Source: CAIMZW01 sp037133095
GTDB taxonomy: Bacteria; Actinomycetota; Actinomycetes; Nanopelagicales; Nanopelagicaceae
Direction: 5' to 3'
Assembly (NCBI GenBank): GCA_037133095.1
Contig: JBAXOT010000015.1
Span: forward strand, 1-39,348
DNA: 39,348 nucleotides
Shown here: positions 1 to 7,687 of the stretch, in pieces
Position numbering within the stretch: the stretch's first letter is position 1
How the letters are laid out: each line of letters begins with the position of its first letter
Translations under genes and position numbers: made by a program
Notes under the pieces: model-generated
The model's database searches: none
Told to the model about the DNA's origin: nothing
Seen by the model: only the letters and a program-made list of their open reading frames with translations

Positions 1-1
1 C

Positions 2-2224
2 ACCGATAGCGCGAGCATCCCTGGCACTACCGATAGCAATGGCGATGTCTCCTTCACCTTGACCGATACCTCGGCCAGTGGCGAAGCATCTTCCACCTTA
101 ACCACGATCGCTGATCCATTCGATGGTCAGATCGGATCGGTCTTTGGCCAGTTCGCTCTACAATTCGGAACAACGTCGCAATTGGTTCAGACCATGGACA
201 TCGTTGATGTTCACGTAATCGGAACAGGTGGTGGATCTCAAGCACCTTCTTCTGGACTTATGACCTCACGCTTTGTAAGTAGCTCGGCTGGAACCTTAGG
301 AACAGTTGACAAAACTTCTGCAGCCTCCGACTTTGCTAAGTACTACGGGGCAGGTCTTGGTTGGAAGGACGTCTACGTCACCGCGGGCTCAACATTCATC
401 CTTAAGTGGCATGTAACCGATGGCAATGGCGCTGCAATGGCAACTCAGAAAGTTACTTTGATGGCGAATAAAGGTTATTCACTTTCTAATGCAGCCTTCA
501 TCAGTGGTTCACATACGATTGCGGCCATTGGTAATTCACCAGATGATGGTGCCGATATCACGGGTTACACCAACAGCAACGGCGATGTCAGCTTCTTGCT
601 AACGGACGCTTCTGCAAGTGCTGAACCTTCGAATACTGACGTGACGGCGTTAGACCCACTAAACGGAAAAGGTGGCGCTGTTTATGGTCAGTTCGCACTT
701 CAAATTGGTAACACCCTGCAAGGATCACAAGCCATGGACCTTATCGATATCCATATCTTGACCGCAGTAACGCCAGTTGCTCCACCACAAGTACTTCCAA
801 CCCTGCCAGGTCTCGGCGCTGGAACTGCCCTCATCGGCGGAATACCTGTGAATATTCAAATCAACTCGAGCTCTCCTAACCAAATTGGCGCGAGTGGAAA
901 TGGGTTTGGAATTACGGCGGGCGGAACCGATGAATTCGGAAATCCACTACCAACCGATTTCGGTTCCCTGGCTCTGCATCCAGGTTCTGGCACTCAAACC
1001 GGTGGCTCAGGACTACTACCTAATGACTATGTCAGTGTTTATGTCTACTCAACCGCGACTCTCCTGGGAACCTTCCCAGTGGATGCTTCTGGAAACTTCC
1101 TTGGCGTTGTCACAATGCCAGATTGGTTACCAACCGGAACTCATACCTTGCAAATTGTTGGGCATACCCCAAGTCACTCTTTGCTCACTATCGATCTTCC
1201 AGTGGTGGTTTCTCCTAAGGCCGTTCCTTATGTGGCTCCGATCGCAATCAAACCACTGAAGCAGTACCACGTCACAGCTCCTGCAATTGCATTCGTTAAT
1301 CTCAAGGACAATACAGTTACCTGTAATGTCCCACAGAGCAATGACACCGCAACCTTCGCGGCGTACTACCTCTTCATTAATCATGAATTGATCGGTGCAA
1401 AGCGATTCGGAAACTTCCCTGGTACCCCGTTGTATCCCGAGATTGATGCGACCACAGGTGATGCAACCCTCACCTCCGCCTCATGGGGGATTGCCCCGTC
1501 ATGGAATACGGGTCACATCTCCCGTGCGAACTGTGTGGTCCAAACGGGCACCGTAGATCAGACTGCGGTTTCACATACCGCAGTGATCACGATTGCGCGT
1601 GTTGGCAAATTCGTGGCAACTAAGATTCAATCAGCAACTGTTAAGCCAACAGATGTCACAATGCGTCTAGTTACACCGGTTCTCACGAAAGACAAGGCGG
1701 GCGCACCCGTCGACTTCGTTGACTTTAGTTCCGATCCAGTTCAGAACGGTTGGGCAAAGTATTACGGTCAAGCTAACGGCGGAATGGGCGTCTTCTACAA
1801 GTACTTCAATGCGGGCTCAACAATGAAGATTACCTATCACGTCACTGAATCCAACACAAAGAAGGCCTTGGCCTACTTCAAGGTCTGGTTGATCGTGAAC
1901 AAGAACTATGGTGGTGTTCAGGCCGCAACCTTCACTTACGACAAGAATGGCATCACGACCAAGATCACTGGGCACTCGACAGATCTTGGCGAGACTCAGA
2001 TTGCCGGAATGACGGATGCAAAGGGTGATGTCACCTTCACTTTGGTAAATACCGACGGTGCCAGCGTTGCTGAACCAAAGCCGTCCGCACTAAATGCCGA
2101 GCAGCCTAAGAGTGTCAAGACGGTGGACTTCTCGACCATCACCCTGACGGCTCATGTGACACCAAATGGTGTGGAAACGCATGAAACTAAGGACATGATT
2201 TGGGCGCATATCGTCCAACCGTAA
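2..2224 (+). CDS. secreted repeat-domain surface protein, 5' truncated
   Basis: The frame is open from the window edge, so only the C-terminal 740 residues are visible; the TTG at 59 is not a real start. A domain of roughly 160 residues appears three times. The first copy is cut by the edge (tail about nt 2-220), the second lies at about nt 260-760 and the third at about nt 1660-2220. Each copy carries an AGST-type segment, a beta-rich middle and the tail motif [SA]NGDVSF.L or KGDVTFTL followed by an Ala/Ser/Glu stretch. Between copies two and three is an Ig-like segment around nt 780-1210 (DYVSVYVYS, then TGTHTLQIVG). There is no LPxTG motif, no C-terminal membrane helix and few Cys. Function is unknown; an extracellular Ig-like or adhesin-like protein is inferred. 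A strong hairpin terminator follows the stop. Confidence 0.8.
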   Translation, partial: TDSASIPGTTDSNGDVSFTLTDTSASGEASSTLTTIADPFDGQIGSVFGQFALQFGTTSQLVQTMDIVDVHVIGTGGGSQAPSSGLMTSRFVSSSAGTLGTVDKTSAASDFAKYYGAGLGWKDVYVTAGSTFILKWHVTDGNGAAMATQKVTLMANKGYSLSNAAFISGSHTIAAIGNSPDDGADITGYTNSNGDVSFLLTDASASAEPSNTDVTALDPLNGKGGAVYGQFALQIGNTLQGSQAMDLIDIHILTAVTPVAPPQVLPTLPGLGAGTALIGGIPVNIQINSSSPNQIGASGNGFGITAGGTDEFGNPLPTDFGSLALHPGSGTQTGGSGLLPNDYVSVYVYSTATLLGTFPVDASGNFLGVVTMPDWLPTGTHTLQIVGHTPSHSLLTIDLPVVVSPKAVPYVAPIAIKPLKQYHVTAPAIAFVNLKDNTVTCNVPQSNDTATFAAYYLFINHELIGAKRFGNFPGTPLYPEIDATTGDATLTSASWGIAPSWNTGHISRANCVVQTGTVDQTAVSHTAVITIARVGKFVATKIQSATVKPTDVTMRLVTPVLTKDKAGAPVDFVDFSSDPVQNGWAKYYGQANGGMGVFYKYFNAGSTMKITYHVTESNTKKALAYFKVWLIVNKNYGGVQAATFTYDKNGITTKITGHSTDLGETQIAGMTDAKGDVTFTLVNTDGASVAEPKPSALNAEQPKSVKTVDFSTITLTAHVTPNGVETHETKDMIWAHIVQP

Positions 2225-2237
2225 AAAGTTGAAAGAG

Positions 2238-2270
2238 AAATGGCCCCCGTAAAAAGGGGCCATTTTTATT
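2238..2270 (+). terminator. rho-independent terminator
   Basis: A 10-bp stem (AAATGGCCCC at 2238-2247 with GGGGCCATTT at 2256-2265) closes an 8-nt loop and runs into a T tract (2263-2267). It ends transcription of the repeat protein. It also lies directly beyond the 3' end of the opposing tRNA-Gly, so read from the minus strand it may act there too, though the T run is poorer in that direction. Confidence 0.85.
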
Positions 2271-2343
2271 GGAGCGGGCGACGGGAATCGAACCCGCGCT
2301 GTCAGCTTGGGAAGCTGACGTGATGCCATTTCACTACGCCCGC
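2270..2343 (-). tRNA. tRNA-Gly(CCC)
   Basis: The minus strand folds as a full cloverleaf. The acceptor stem is GCGGGCG/CGCCCGC, the D stem GTGA/TCAC, the anticodon stem TCAGC/GCTGA with loop TTCCCAA (anticodon CCC), and the T arm GCGGG-TTCGATT-CCCGT. The discriminator is U and CCA is encoded at 2272-2270. It reads GGG glycine codons. It converges with the terminator of the upstream surface-protein gene. Confidence 0.95.
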
Positions 2344-2388
2344 ATACTCTCGATTAGAATTGCCGCTACTAGCCTACGGTTTATCAGA

Positions 2389-2394
2389 TAGGGT
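2389..2394 (+). promoter_or_regulatory. -10 hexamer TAGGGT, leaderless dcd
   Basis: TAGGGT ends 8 nt before the GTG start of dcd, and no Shine-Dalgarno lies between. The spacing would place the transcription start on or next to the start codon. No good -35 is visible. Inferred leaderless promoter. Confidence 0.55.
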
Positions 2395-2402
2395 CTTCAA
2401 CT

Positions 2403-2981
2403 GTGCTACTAAGTGATCGCGATATTCGTACCGAAGTTGAGGCCGGTCGGGTTAGAGTCGAGCCTTTCGAGGCTGCAATGATTCAGCCTTCCAGTGTGGA
2501 TGTTCGACTTGATCGATTCTTTCGAGTCTTTGAAAACCACAAGTATTCAGTCATTGATCCTTCTATAGAGCAACCAGAGTTAACTCGGGAGGTATCCGTC
2601 GAAGATGACGAGTTTTTCATCCTGCACCCAGGTGAGTTTGTCTTGGCCAGCACCTACGAAGTAATCACTTTGCCAGATGACATAGCAGGTCGATTGGAAG
2701 GAAAATCTTCCCTAGGTCGACTTGGACTACTCACTCACTCAACTGCGGGCTTTATTGACCCCGGTTTCTCCGGTCACATCACCCTTGAACTTTCCAACGT
2801 TGCCAACCTGCCAGTGAAGTTGTTTCCTGGCATGAAGATTGGCCAACTCTGTCTCATTAAACTCTCATCCCCAGCCGAGCATCCTTACGGATCAGCGCTC
2901 TATGGTTCCAGGTATCAAGGCCAACGAGGGCCAACCCCCAGCAAGTCTTGGCTCAATTTTCATAAATCCACAATCAAATAA
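2403..2981 (+). CDS. dcd: dCTP deaminase (probably bifunctional with dUTPase)
   Basis: A 192-residue protein of the trimeric dUTPase/dCTP-deaminase fold, full length for the family. It shows the deaminase core EGKSSLGRLGLLTHSTAGF at about residues 99-117, then FIDPGFSGHITLELSN with the probable catalytic Glu129, and the C-terminal nucleotide lid SRYQGQRGPTPS. It deaminates dCTP for dTTP synthesis. The M. tuberculosis homologue also cleaves dUTP to dUMP, and the sequence type here suggests the same (inference). Translation starts at GTG 2403, 8 nt after a TAGGGT hexamer. lemA follows after 20 nt. Confidence 0.95.
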   Translation: MLLSDRDIRTEVEAGRVRVEPFEAAMIQPSSVDVRLDRFFRVFENHKYSVIDPSIEQPELTREVSVEDDEFFILHPGEFVLASTYEVITLPDDIAGRLEGKSSLGRLGLLTHSTAGFIDPGFSGHITLELSNVANLPVKLFPGMKIGQLCLIKLSSPAEHPYGSALYGSRYQGQRGPTPSKSWLNFHKSTIK

Positions 2982-3001
2982 GAAAATAAGAGAGGCACAA
3001 A

Positions 3002-3556
3002 ATGGGTCCTACACTCATTATCGTCGCAATCGTTGCTCTACTTCTTCTATTCATTGTTGCCAGTTATAACCGACTTGTGAAACTAAACATCTCGGTTGAT
3101 GAGGCGTTCTCACAAATTGAGGTTCAACTAAAACGGCGATCAGATTTGATTCCCAACCTGGTGGAAACCGTCAAGGGATATGCCGCCCACGAGAGCGGAA
3201 CTTTCGAAAAGGTAGTCGCAGCACGAGCAAAGGCAACTACCGCATCTGGTGTCGCTGATGTTGCGGCTGCCGATGGCATGGTTACCCAAGCCCTTCGTGG
3301 CTTACTTGCCGTTTCGGAAAATTACCCGGATTTGAAGGCATCGACTAACTTCTTGGCCCTGCAAGAGGAACTTTCAACGACCGAAAACAAAGTCTCGTTT
3401 GCGCGCCAGTTTTACAATGACAACGTTCGCAGCCTCAACTCTGCGGTCAAGACTTTCCCTTCCAACATGTTTGCAGGTTGGGCAAAAGTTACTAATCGTG
3501 AGTTCTATGTCGTTGATGATCCTGCCAATCGTCAGGCACCAAACGTTAAGTTCTAA
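3002..3556 (+). CDS. lemA: LemA family membrane protein
   Basis: A 184-residue protein with one N-terminal transmembrane helix (about residues 4-22, PTLIIVAIVALLLLFIV) followed by the LemA helical bundle. The family signature YNRLVKLNISVDEAFSQIEV leads into LKRRSDLIPNLVETVKGYA. The bulk of the protein probably lies outside the membrane. Its biochemical role is unsettled, but lemA is widely found next to M48 peptidase genes, as here, where htpX begins 2 nt after its stop. A purine-rich Shine-Dalgarno (GAGAGG) precedes the ATG. Probably co-transcribed with dcd and htpX. Confidence 0.93.
   Translation: MGPTLIIVAIVALLLLFIVASYNRLVKLNISVDEAFSQIEVQLKRRSDLIPNLVETVKGYAAHESGTFEKVVAARAKATTASGVADVAAADGMVTQALRGLLAVSENYPDLKASTNFLALQEELSTTENKVSFARQFYNDNVRSLNSAVKTFPSNMFAGWAKVTNREFYVVDDPANRQAPNVKF
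3547..3552 (+). promoter_or_regulatory. possible -10 TAAGTT before htpX
   Basis: TAAGTT in the last codons of lemA ends 6 nt before the GTG of htpX, the same geometry as other candidate leaderless promoters in this window. htpX may equally be translated from a lemA-htpX message, so this is the weakest of the set. Confidence 0.35.
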
Positions 3557-3558
3557 TA

Positions 3559-4482
3559 GTGGTTAATTTCCGTGCCCTGCAGGCGGCAAATCGTCGAAAA
3601 ACCGTGGGACTTCTGGTTGGGATGGCAATTCTTGTCACCCTGGTAGTTTTTGCCGCCGAGACTTATTTTGGCAAGACCGGAATCGGAGTTCTTCCCATTG
3701 CTGTGGGGATCGCCCTTGCCTCAGTCTGGGGTTCGTACTATGCCTCGGACACATTGGTGATGACTATGACTGGGGCGAAAATAATCGAAGAGTCAGATAA
3801 CAAGAAGTTGTTTGATCTGATTCAAGAGGTGTGTCTTGCCAGTGGTTTGCCTATGCCGAAGGTTGCGGTGGTGGAAGATCGCGCTCCTAATGCCTTTGCC
3901 ACAGGTCGAGATCCTAAACATGCCGTAATTGCATTTACGACTGGAATTCTGGATGTGATGGATCGCAATGAACTGCAGGGCGTTATTGCGCACGAGATGG
4001 CACATGTAGCGAACCGCGACACCTTAGTTTCAGCCGTTGCGGCCACGACTGCCGGAGCCATTGCTTTGCTCAGTGATTTTCTTACTCGAATTATGTGGTT
4101 TGGCGGTGGCCGAAATCGGGACGACAACAACAATAATCAGAATCCGATAGCCCTCATCGTCTCGATCGTTGTTCTCATTTTGGCGCCAATCGCTGCAATG
4201 CTGTTGCGCTCTGCTATCTCTCGCAAACGTGAAGCGCTCGCCGATGCAACGGCAGTGGCTTTCACCCGTAATCCGGCTGGGCTTCGCCAGGCGCTGGAGG
4301 TGTTGGCCGCCGATACCACTGTGGTGCACCAACGATCAACAGCGGTTGCACATATTTGGATTGAATCGCCATTAGATGGCACTTCAGTTTCCAAACTCTT
4401 CTCTACCCATCCACCAATCCAAGAGCGAATCGCCACTTTACGAGCACTGGAAGCTAATCCTGAATGGGGAAATGCAGGGTAA
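3559..4482 (+). CDS. htpX: M48 family zinc metalloprotease HtpX
   Basis: 307 residues. Two N-terminal membrane helices precede the peptidase domain with the zinc motif HEMAH (residues 145-149; His145 and His149 ligands, Glu146 catalytic) and the third ligand Glu225 in SRKREALADATA. Further hydrophobic segments lie at about residues 155-172 and 196-217, giving the HtpX membrane topology. The family degrades misfolded membrane proteins. Start is GTG 3559, two bases after the lemA stop; an Asn/Asp-rich loop follows the first internal helix. The 3' end overlaps the convergent histidine kinase gene by 29 nt. Confidence 0.95.
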   Translation: MVNFRALQAANRRKTVGLLVGMAILVTLVVFAAETYFGKTGIGVLPIAVGIALASVWGSYYASDTLVMTMTGAKIIEESDNKKLFDLIQEVCLASGLPMPKVAVVEDRAPNAFATGRDPKHAVIAFTTGILDVMDRNELQGVIAHEMAHVANRDTLVSAVAATTAGAIALLSDFLTRIMWFGGGRNRDDNNNNQNPIALIVSIVVLILAPIAAMLLRSAISRKREALADATAVAFTRNPAGLRQALEVLAADTTVVHQRSTAVAHIWIESPLDGTSVSKLFSTHPPIQERIATLRALEANPEWGNAG

Positions 4483-5935
4483 AGGTTGCTCCCTCATTTG
4501 GGGTCGACGTGACGGTCACCGAGCCACCTTGGGCGCCCATTACCGCCGAGACGATCGATAATCCCAGGCCAGTGCCTTCACCCATGGTTCTCACCCGCGA
4601 TGGGTCCGCGCGATAAAAACGTTCAAAAATACGCTCTTGATCCTCGGCGCTCAAGCCTGGACCAGTATCTGAAACGTCGACGGTGGTCTCATTTTCGGAT
4701 TGGGTCACCGAAACCGAAATCTTGGTTCCAGCGGGAGTATGAGTTCGGGCGTTCGCCAATAGATTGGCTAGAGCTTGATGGATTCGTAATGTGTCCCCGA
4801 GGACGTATGTCTCCTCACCGGGAAGATGCAGGGTAATAGGGTGATCTGGTCCAGCGGCGCGTGCAGATGCCACAACTTCGGGTATTAACCAATTTAAATC
4901 AACTGGCTCTTGGGCGAGTTCGCGAGATTGATCCAACCGGGCCAAGAGAAGTAAATCTTCTACCAAAGATCCCATCCGAATGGATTCTTTCTCGATTCGT
5001 TGAATAAGTTCCTTGGTTTTTTCTTCGCCTTGAACGGCTCCCTGGCGATGCAGTTCAGCAAAGCCACGAATTGCCGTGAGCGGAGTGCGTAACTCATGGC
5101 TGGCATCTGCGACAAAGCGGCGAAGTTTTGACTCCGAGGCAACGCGGATAGCGAACGACTCTTCAATTCGAGCAAGCATTCGGTTGAGTGATGCAGTCAG
5201 ACGACCCACTTCGGTGTCGGGATTTGCATCCGGAAGACGAGCCGATAAATCTCCGGCGGCGATTGCCTCGGCAGTGATCTCCACTTTATCTAAAGGATTG
5301 AGACTTAAGGCGATAATCCAGCGCGAAACGATGCCTATCAATAGGAGAACTAAAAGGCTGATGATGAGGAAGAGTACTTTTAACTCTTTTAGGGTTCGAT
5401 CAACGCTATCCAGGGAAACGGAAACAACAACGGTACCTAACCCCGAAGGCAGCAACTTTGCAATTGCTCGGATGTCAGGTTGATCTTTCTTGCTGATGAA
5501 AGTGAACGGTTTCCCAGCATAGGTAATGACATCCACTGGAGTGAATCCTGCGAACGCGTTGGAGGAGGTGGTGTCGATTAGATCTCCACCCAAGTGGCCA
5601 ACAATTTTTCCCGAGGTGTCGAGCAGGGTCACAGTCGTCGCAGTAGGAACCCCACGCAATGGCTTGAGAACTTTGTAAGGGCTATTTTCATCTGCGGTTG
5701 CACTTGATGATGTGATGTCATCGATGCCGGCACGATCCAGACGCAACAACGAACCGCCGGCAATGCTGTTGAGTTGCGCATCAACTTGATTAACAAGGAA
5801 GGATCTAAGCGCAGTGTTGGCTGCGAAATCTGACGCAAGAATTGCCACCGCTGCAAGTGAAAGGGTTGCGAGAATCAAGCGATTTCGCAGGCTCCACATC
5901 GAGAGCGGATTTTTCACATGCAGCGGGGAATTCAT
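4454..5935 (-). CDS. two-component sensor histidine kinase
   Basis: 493 residues. It has an N-terminal membrane helix (about 19-38), an extracytoplasmic sensor region of about 140 residues and a second helix (about 185-207). A HAMP linker follows, then HisKA with phospho-acceptor His280 in DASHELRTPLTAIRGF, and a HATPase domain with NLLANARTHTP (N box), DTGPGLS (G1) and GEGTGLGLS (G2). It resembles actinobacterial TrcS/TcrY/PrrB-type kinases. It lies 19 nt downstream of its response regulator, so the pair forms one operon. The stimulus cannot be read from the sequence. The last 29 nt overlap htpX on the other strand. Confidence 0.95.
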   Translation of the reverse strand: MNSPLHVKNPLSMWSLRNRLILATLSLAAVAILASDFAANTALRSFLVNQVDAQLNSIAGGSLLRLDRAGIDDITSSSATADENSPYKVLKPLRGVPTATTVTLLDTSGKIVGHLGGDLIDTTSSNAFAGFTPVDVITYAGKPFTFISKKDQPDIRAIAKLLPSGLGTVVVSVSLDSVDRTLKELKVLFLIISLLVLLLIGIVSRWIIALSLNPLDKVEITAEAIAAGDLSARLPDANPDTEVGRLTASLNRMLARIEESFAIRVASESKLRRFVADASHELRTPLTAIRGFAELHRQGAVQGEEKTKELIQRIEKESIRMGSLVEDLLLLARLDQSRELAQEPVDLNWLIPEVVASARAAGPDHPITLHLPGEETYVLGDTLRIHQALANLLANARTHTPAGTKISVSVTQSENETTVDVSDTGPGLSAEDQERIFERFYRADPSRVRTMGEGTGLGLSIVSAVMGAQGGSVTVTSTPNEGATFTLHFPIQD

Positions 5936-5954
5936 AAGTAGATCGTACTTGTGC

Positions 5955-6698
5955 TTACTTTTTTGCGGGTAGGCGCATGCGATATCCGACGCCGCGTACG
6001 GTGTGGATCAGCGCAGGCTCATAGATATCAATTTTCTTGCGCAGATAGGAAATGTAGGTTTCAACAATTCCCGCGTCGCCACGGAAATCGTATTGCCAAA
6101 CATGATCAAGAATCTGTGACTTGCTGACAACGCGATCGGCGTTAATCATTAAGTACCTCAGGAGTAAGAATTCAGTAGGCGAGAGTTCGACCATATGACC
6201 GGCGCGGCGAACCTCGTGAGTTGCTTCATCTAATTCAAGATCGGCGAAGCGAATTTTTTCGTCATCGGTCTCGACTTGGATAACGCCAATGCGGCGAAGC
6301 AGGGCGCGAAGCCTGGCCACGAGCTCTTCTAGGCTAAAAGGCTTAGTCACATAGTCATCGCCACCGATGGTCAGTCCGGTGATTTTATCTTCGACGCTAT
6401 CTTTAGCGGTCAGGAAGAGAACGCCAACGCTGTGACCATCTTGACGGAGCTGGCGGCAGACCTCAAAACCATTTTGGTCTGGCAGCATCACATCGAGGAT
6501 CAAGGCGTGGGGTTTAAATTCCTCCGCGACTCGAAGCGCCTCTGCCCCGGAGGCAGCAGTTCGAACTTCAAAGCCCACGAAACGAAGACTGGTAGAAATT
6601 AATTCGCTGATGCTGTTTTCATCATCAACTACAAGGATGCGTTGGGTAGTTGCCTCCGACTTATCGGTTGGCTGGATTCTTTCTTTCAGAGCGGTCAT
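5955..6698 (-). CDS. OmpR/PhoB-family response regulator
   Basis: 247 residues. The receiver domain (about 20-135) has the acidic pair Asp25/Asp26, phospho-acceptor Asp69 in LILDVMLPDQNG and Lys119 in YVTKPF. A winged-helix DNA-binding domain (about 150-244) carries ELSPTEFLLLRYLM and ends in RGVGYRMR. It is the partner of the downstream histidine kinase and closest in style to actinobacterial TrcR/TcrA regulators. The ATG has a good Shine-Dalgarno (GAGGTGA, 6 nt spacing), unlike many first genes in this window. Confidence 0.95.
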   Translation of the reverse strand: MTALKERIQPTDKSEATTQRILVVDDENSISELISTSLRFVGFEVRTAASGAEALRVAEEFKPHALILDVMLPDQNGFEVCRQLRQDGHSVGVLFLTAKDSVEDKITGLTIGGDDYVTKPFSLEELVARLRALLRRIGVIQVETDDEKIRFADLELDEATHEVRRAGHMVELSPTEFLLLRYLMINADRVVSKSQILDHVWQYDFRGDAGIVETYISYLRKKIDIYEPALIHTVRGVGYRMRLPAKK

Positions 6699-6721
6699 CT
6701 CTCATCACCTCGAGGGAAATA

Positions 6722-6727
6722 ATTATC
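6722..6727 (-). promoter_or_regulatory. candidate -10 GATAAT of the two-component operon
   Basis: Minus-strand GATAAT lies 23 nt upstream of the response-regulator ATG, leaving a short leader that contains the GAGGTGA ribosome site. No convincing -35 was seen. Confidence 0.4.
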
Positions 6728-6866
6728 CACGAAACTGGGGGTTTTCTGAGAACCAGCCGAGATTGCGCCTCGAGTATTTTCACCAATTTCTCGGGTGAAA
6801 TAGTCGTGTTTCTCATTGGTAACGCCAAAATTGGCTGCTTTCCCCCTAGTTTTAGGTTTCGCAACC

Positions 6867-6898
6867 GAACCAGTTGAATCGAGAACCAGTTGAATCGA
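6867..6898 (+). repeat. 16-bp perfect tandem duplication
   Basis: GAACCAGTTGAATCGA occurs twice in a row (6867-6882 and 6883-6898), and a degraded third start (GAACCCAGT) runs into the GTG at 6906. The repeat places an in-frame stop at 6891, which rules out an upstream start for the glycosyltransferase. Confidence 0.9.
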
Positions 6899-6905
6899 GA
6901 ACCCA

Positions 6906-7673
6906 GTGCCGATTGAGAATTATGTCATTCACCTTGCATCCCAATCCGTTCGAAAAACCGAATTCCTCGATCGAAATGGTGGCTTTGCTACTTTTAACTG
7001 GAGCGCTGGCCGGCTAGGAAGCGAGCTAAATCTGAGCTCGCTGGTGGCTGAAGGTTTACTCGCAGCAGAAATGGTGGCCGAGCCCATCGTGGGGCCTAAC
7101 CCAAGATTTACTGCACCCGCTCTGGGAAGTTCTTTGGCACATGTCGATTTATGGAAACTGGCCGTCGCAGAAAACCAATCAATAACGATTTTGGAAAATG
7201 ATGCGATTTTGGCGCCGAATTATCAATCGACGATCACTGATTTAACGGGAGCGCATCCGGACTTCGATTTCATTCAATGGGGTTGGAACTGGGATTCAAA
7301 ATTTCATGCTCGAATATTAGGGAATATGGGCTTGGTGGAATGCCACTTCTCTCAGGCAGAGATCCCATCACACATAACAAACTTTCAAAAACTAGTCACA
7401 CCTCATCTGCTGGTAAAACTGATTCACTCTTGGGGAATTCATTGCTACACAATCAGTCCGAAAGGTGCCGAAAAACTTTTAAACACCGTTCTTCCGCTTT
7501 CAACGAAACTCATTGATAGGTTGGATGTTGGAGTCAGTTACTACCCAACAACATTAGATGGCATCATGAATGGGCTGTATCCCAAATTGAATGCATATGC
7601 CTGTTGGCCACCATTAACGGTGGCCGAAAATGATCAGGCACGTTCCTCGGTTGGCCAGTTGACCCTGCCGTAA
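6906..7673 (+). CDS. glycosyltransferase family 25 protein
   Basis: 255 residues. The N-terminus NYVIHLASQSVRKTEFLDRN matches the opening of the GT25 (LPS biosynthesis-type) fold. It is followed by GSSLAHVDLW (residues 74-83), the family's G..SH..LW element, and by LENDAIL (96-102), equivalent to the usual LEDDA metal/sugar-nucleotide motif but with Asn for the first Asp. It probably transfers a sugar, often galactose, to a surface glycan or protein. The earliest possible start is GTG 6906 because a stop lies at 6891; no clear ribosome site precedes it. It stands alone between two minus-strand units, and its tail ends 14 nt from the convergent Fe-S reductase. Confidence 0.8.
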   Translation: MPIENYVIHLASQSVRKTEFLDRNGGFATFNWSAGRLGSELNLSSLVAEGLLAAEMVAEPIVGPNPRFTAPALGSSLAHVDLWKLAVAENQSITILENDAILAPNYQSTITDLTGAHPDFDFIQWGWNWDSKFHARILGNMGLVECHFSQAEIPSHITNFQKLVTPHLLVKLIHSWGIHCYTISPKGAEKLLNTVLPLSTKLIDRLDVGVSYYPTTLDGIMNGLYPKLNAYACWPPLTVAENDQARSSVGQLTLP

Positions 7674-7687
7674 TTTAATCGCGCTAT

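Noticed and set aside
2270..2343. tRNA-Gly as an integration (att) site
   Set aside because: No integrase, no duplicated tRNA 3' end and ordinary housekeeping genes on both sides.
4169..4375. Extra ORFs overlapping known genes (for example inside htpX, topA, dnaK and the helicase)
   Set aside because: They lie in alternative frames of clearly recognisable proteins and have no domain, ribosome site or promoter of their own.
6867..6898. Tandem repeat as a recombination scar of a mobile element
   Set aside because: Only 16 bp, directly adjacent copies and no transposase or inverted ends; replication slippage is simpler.
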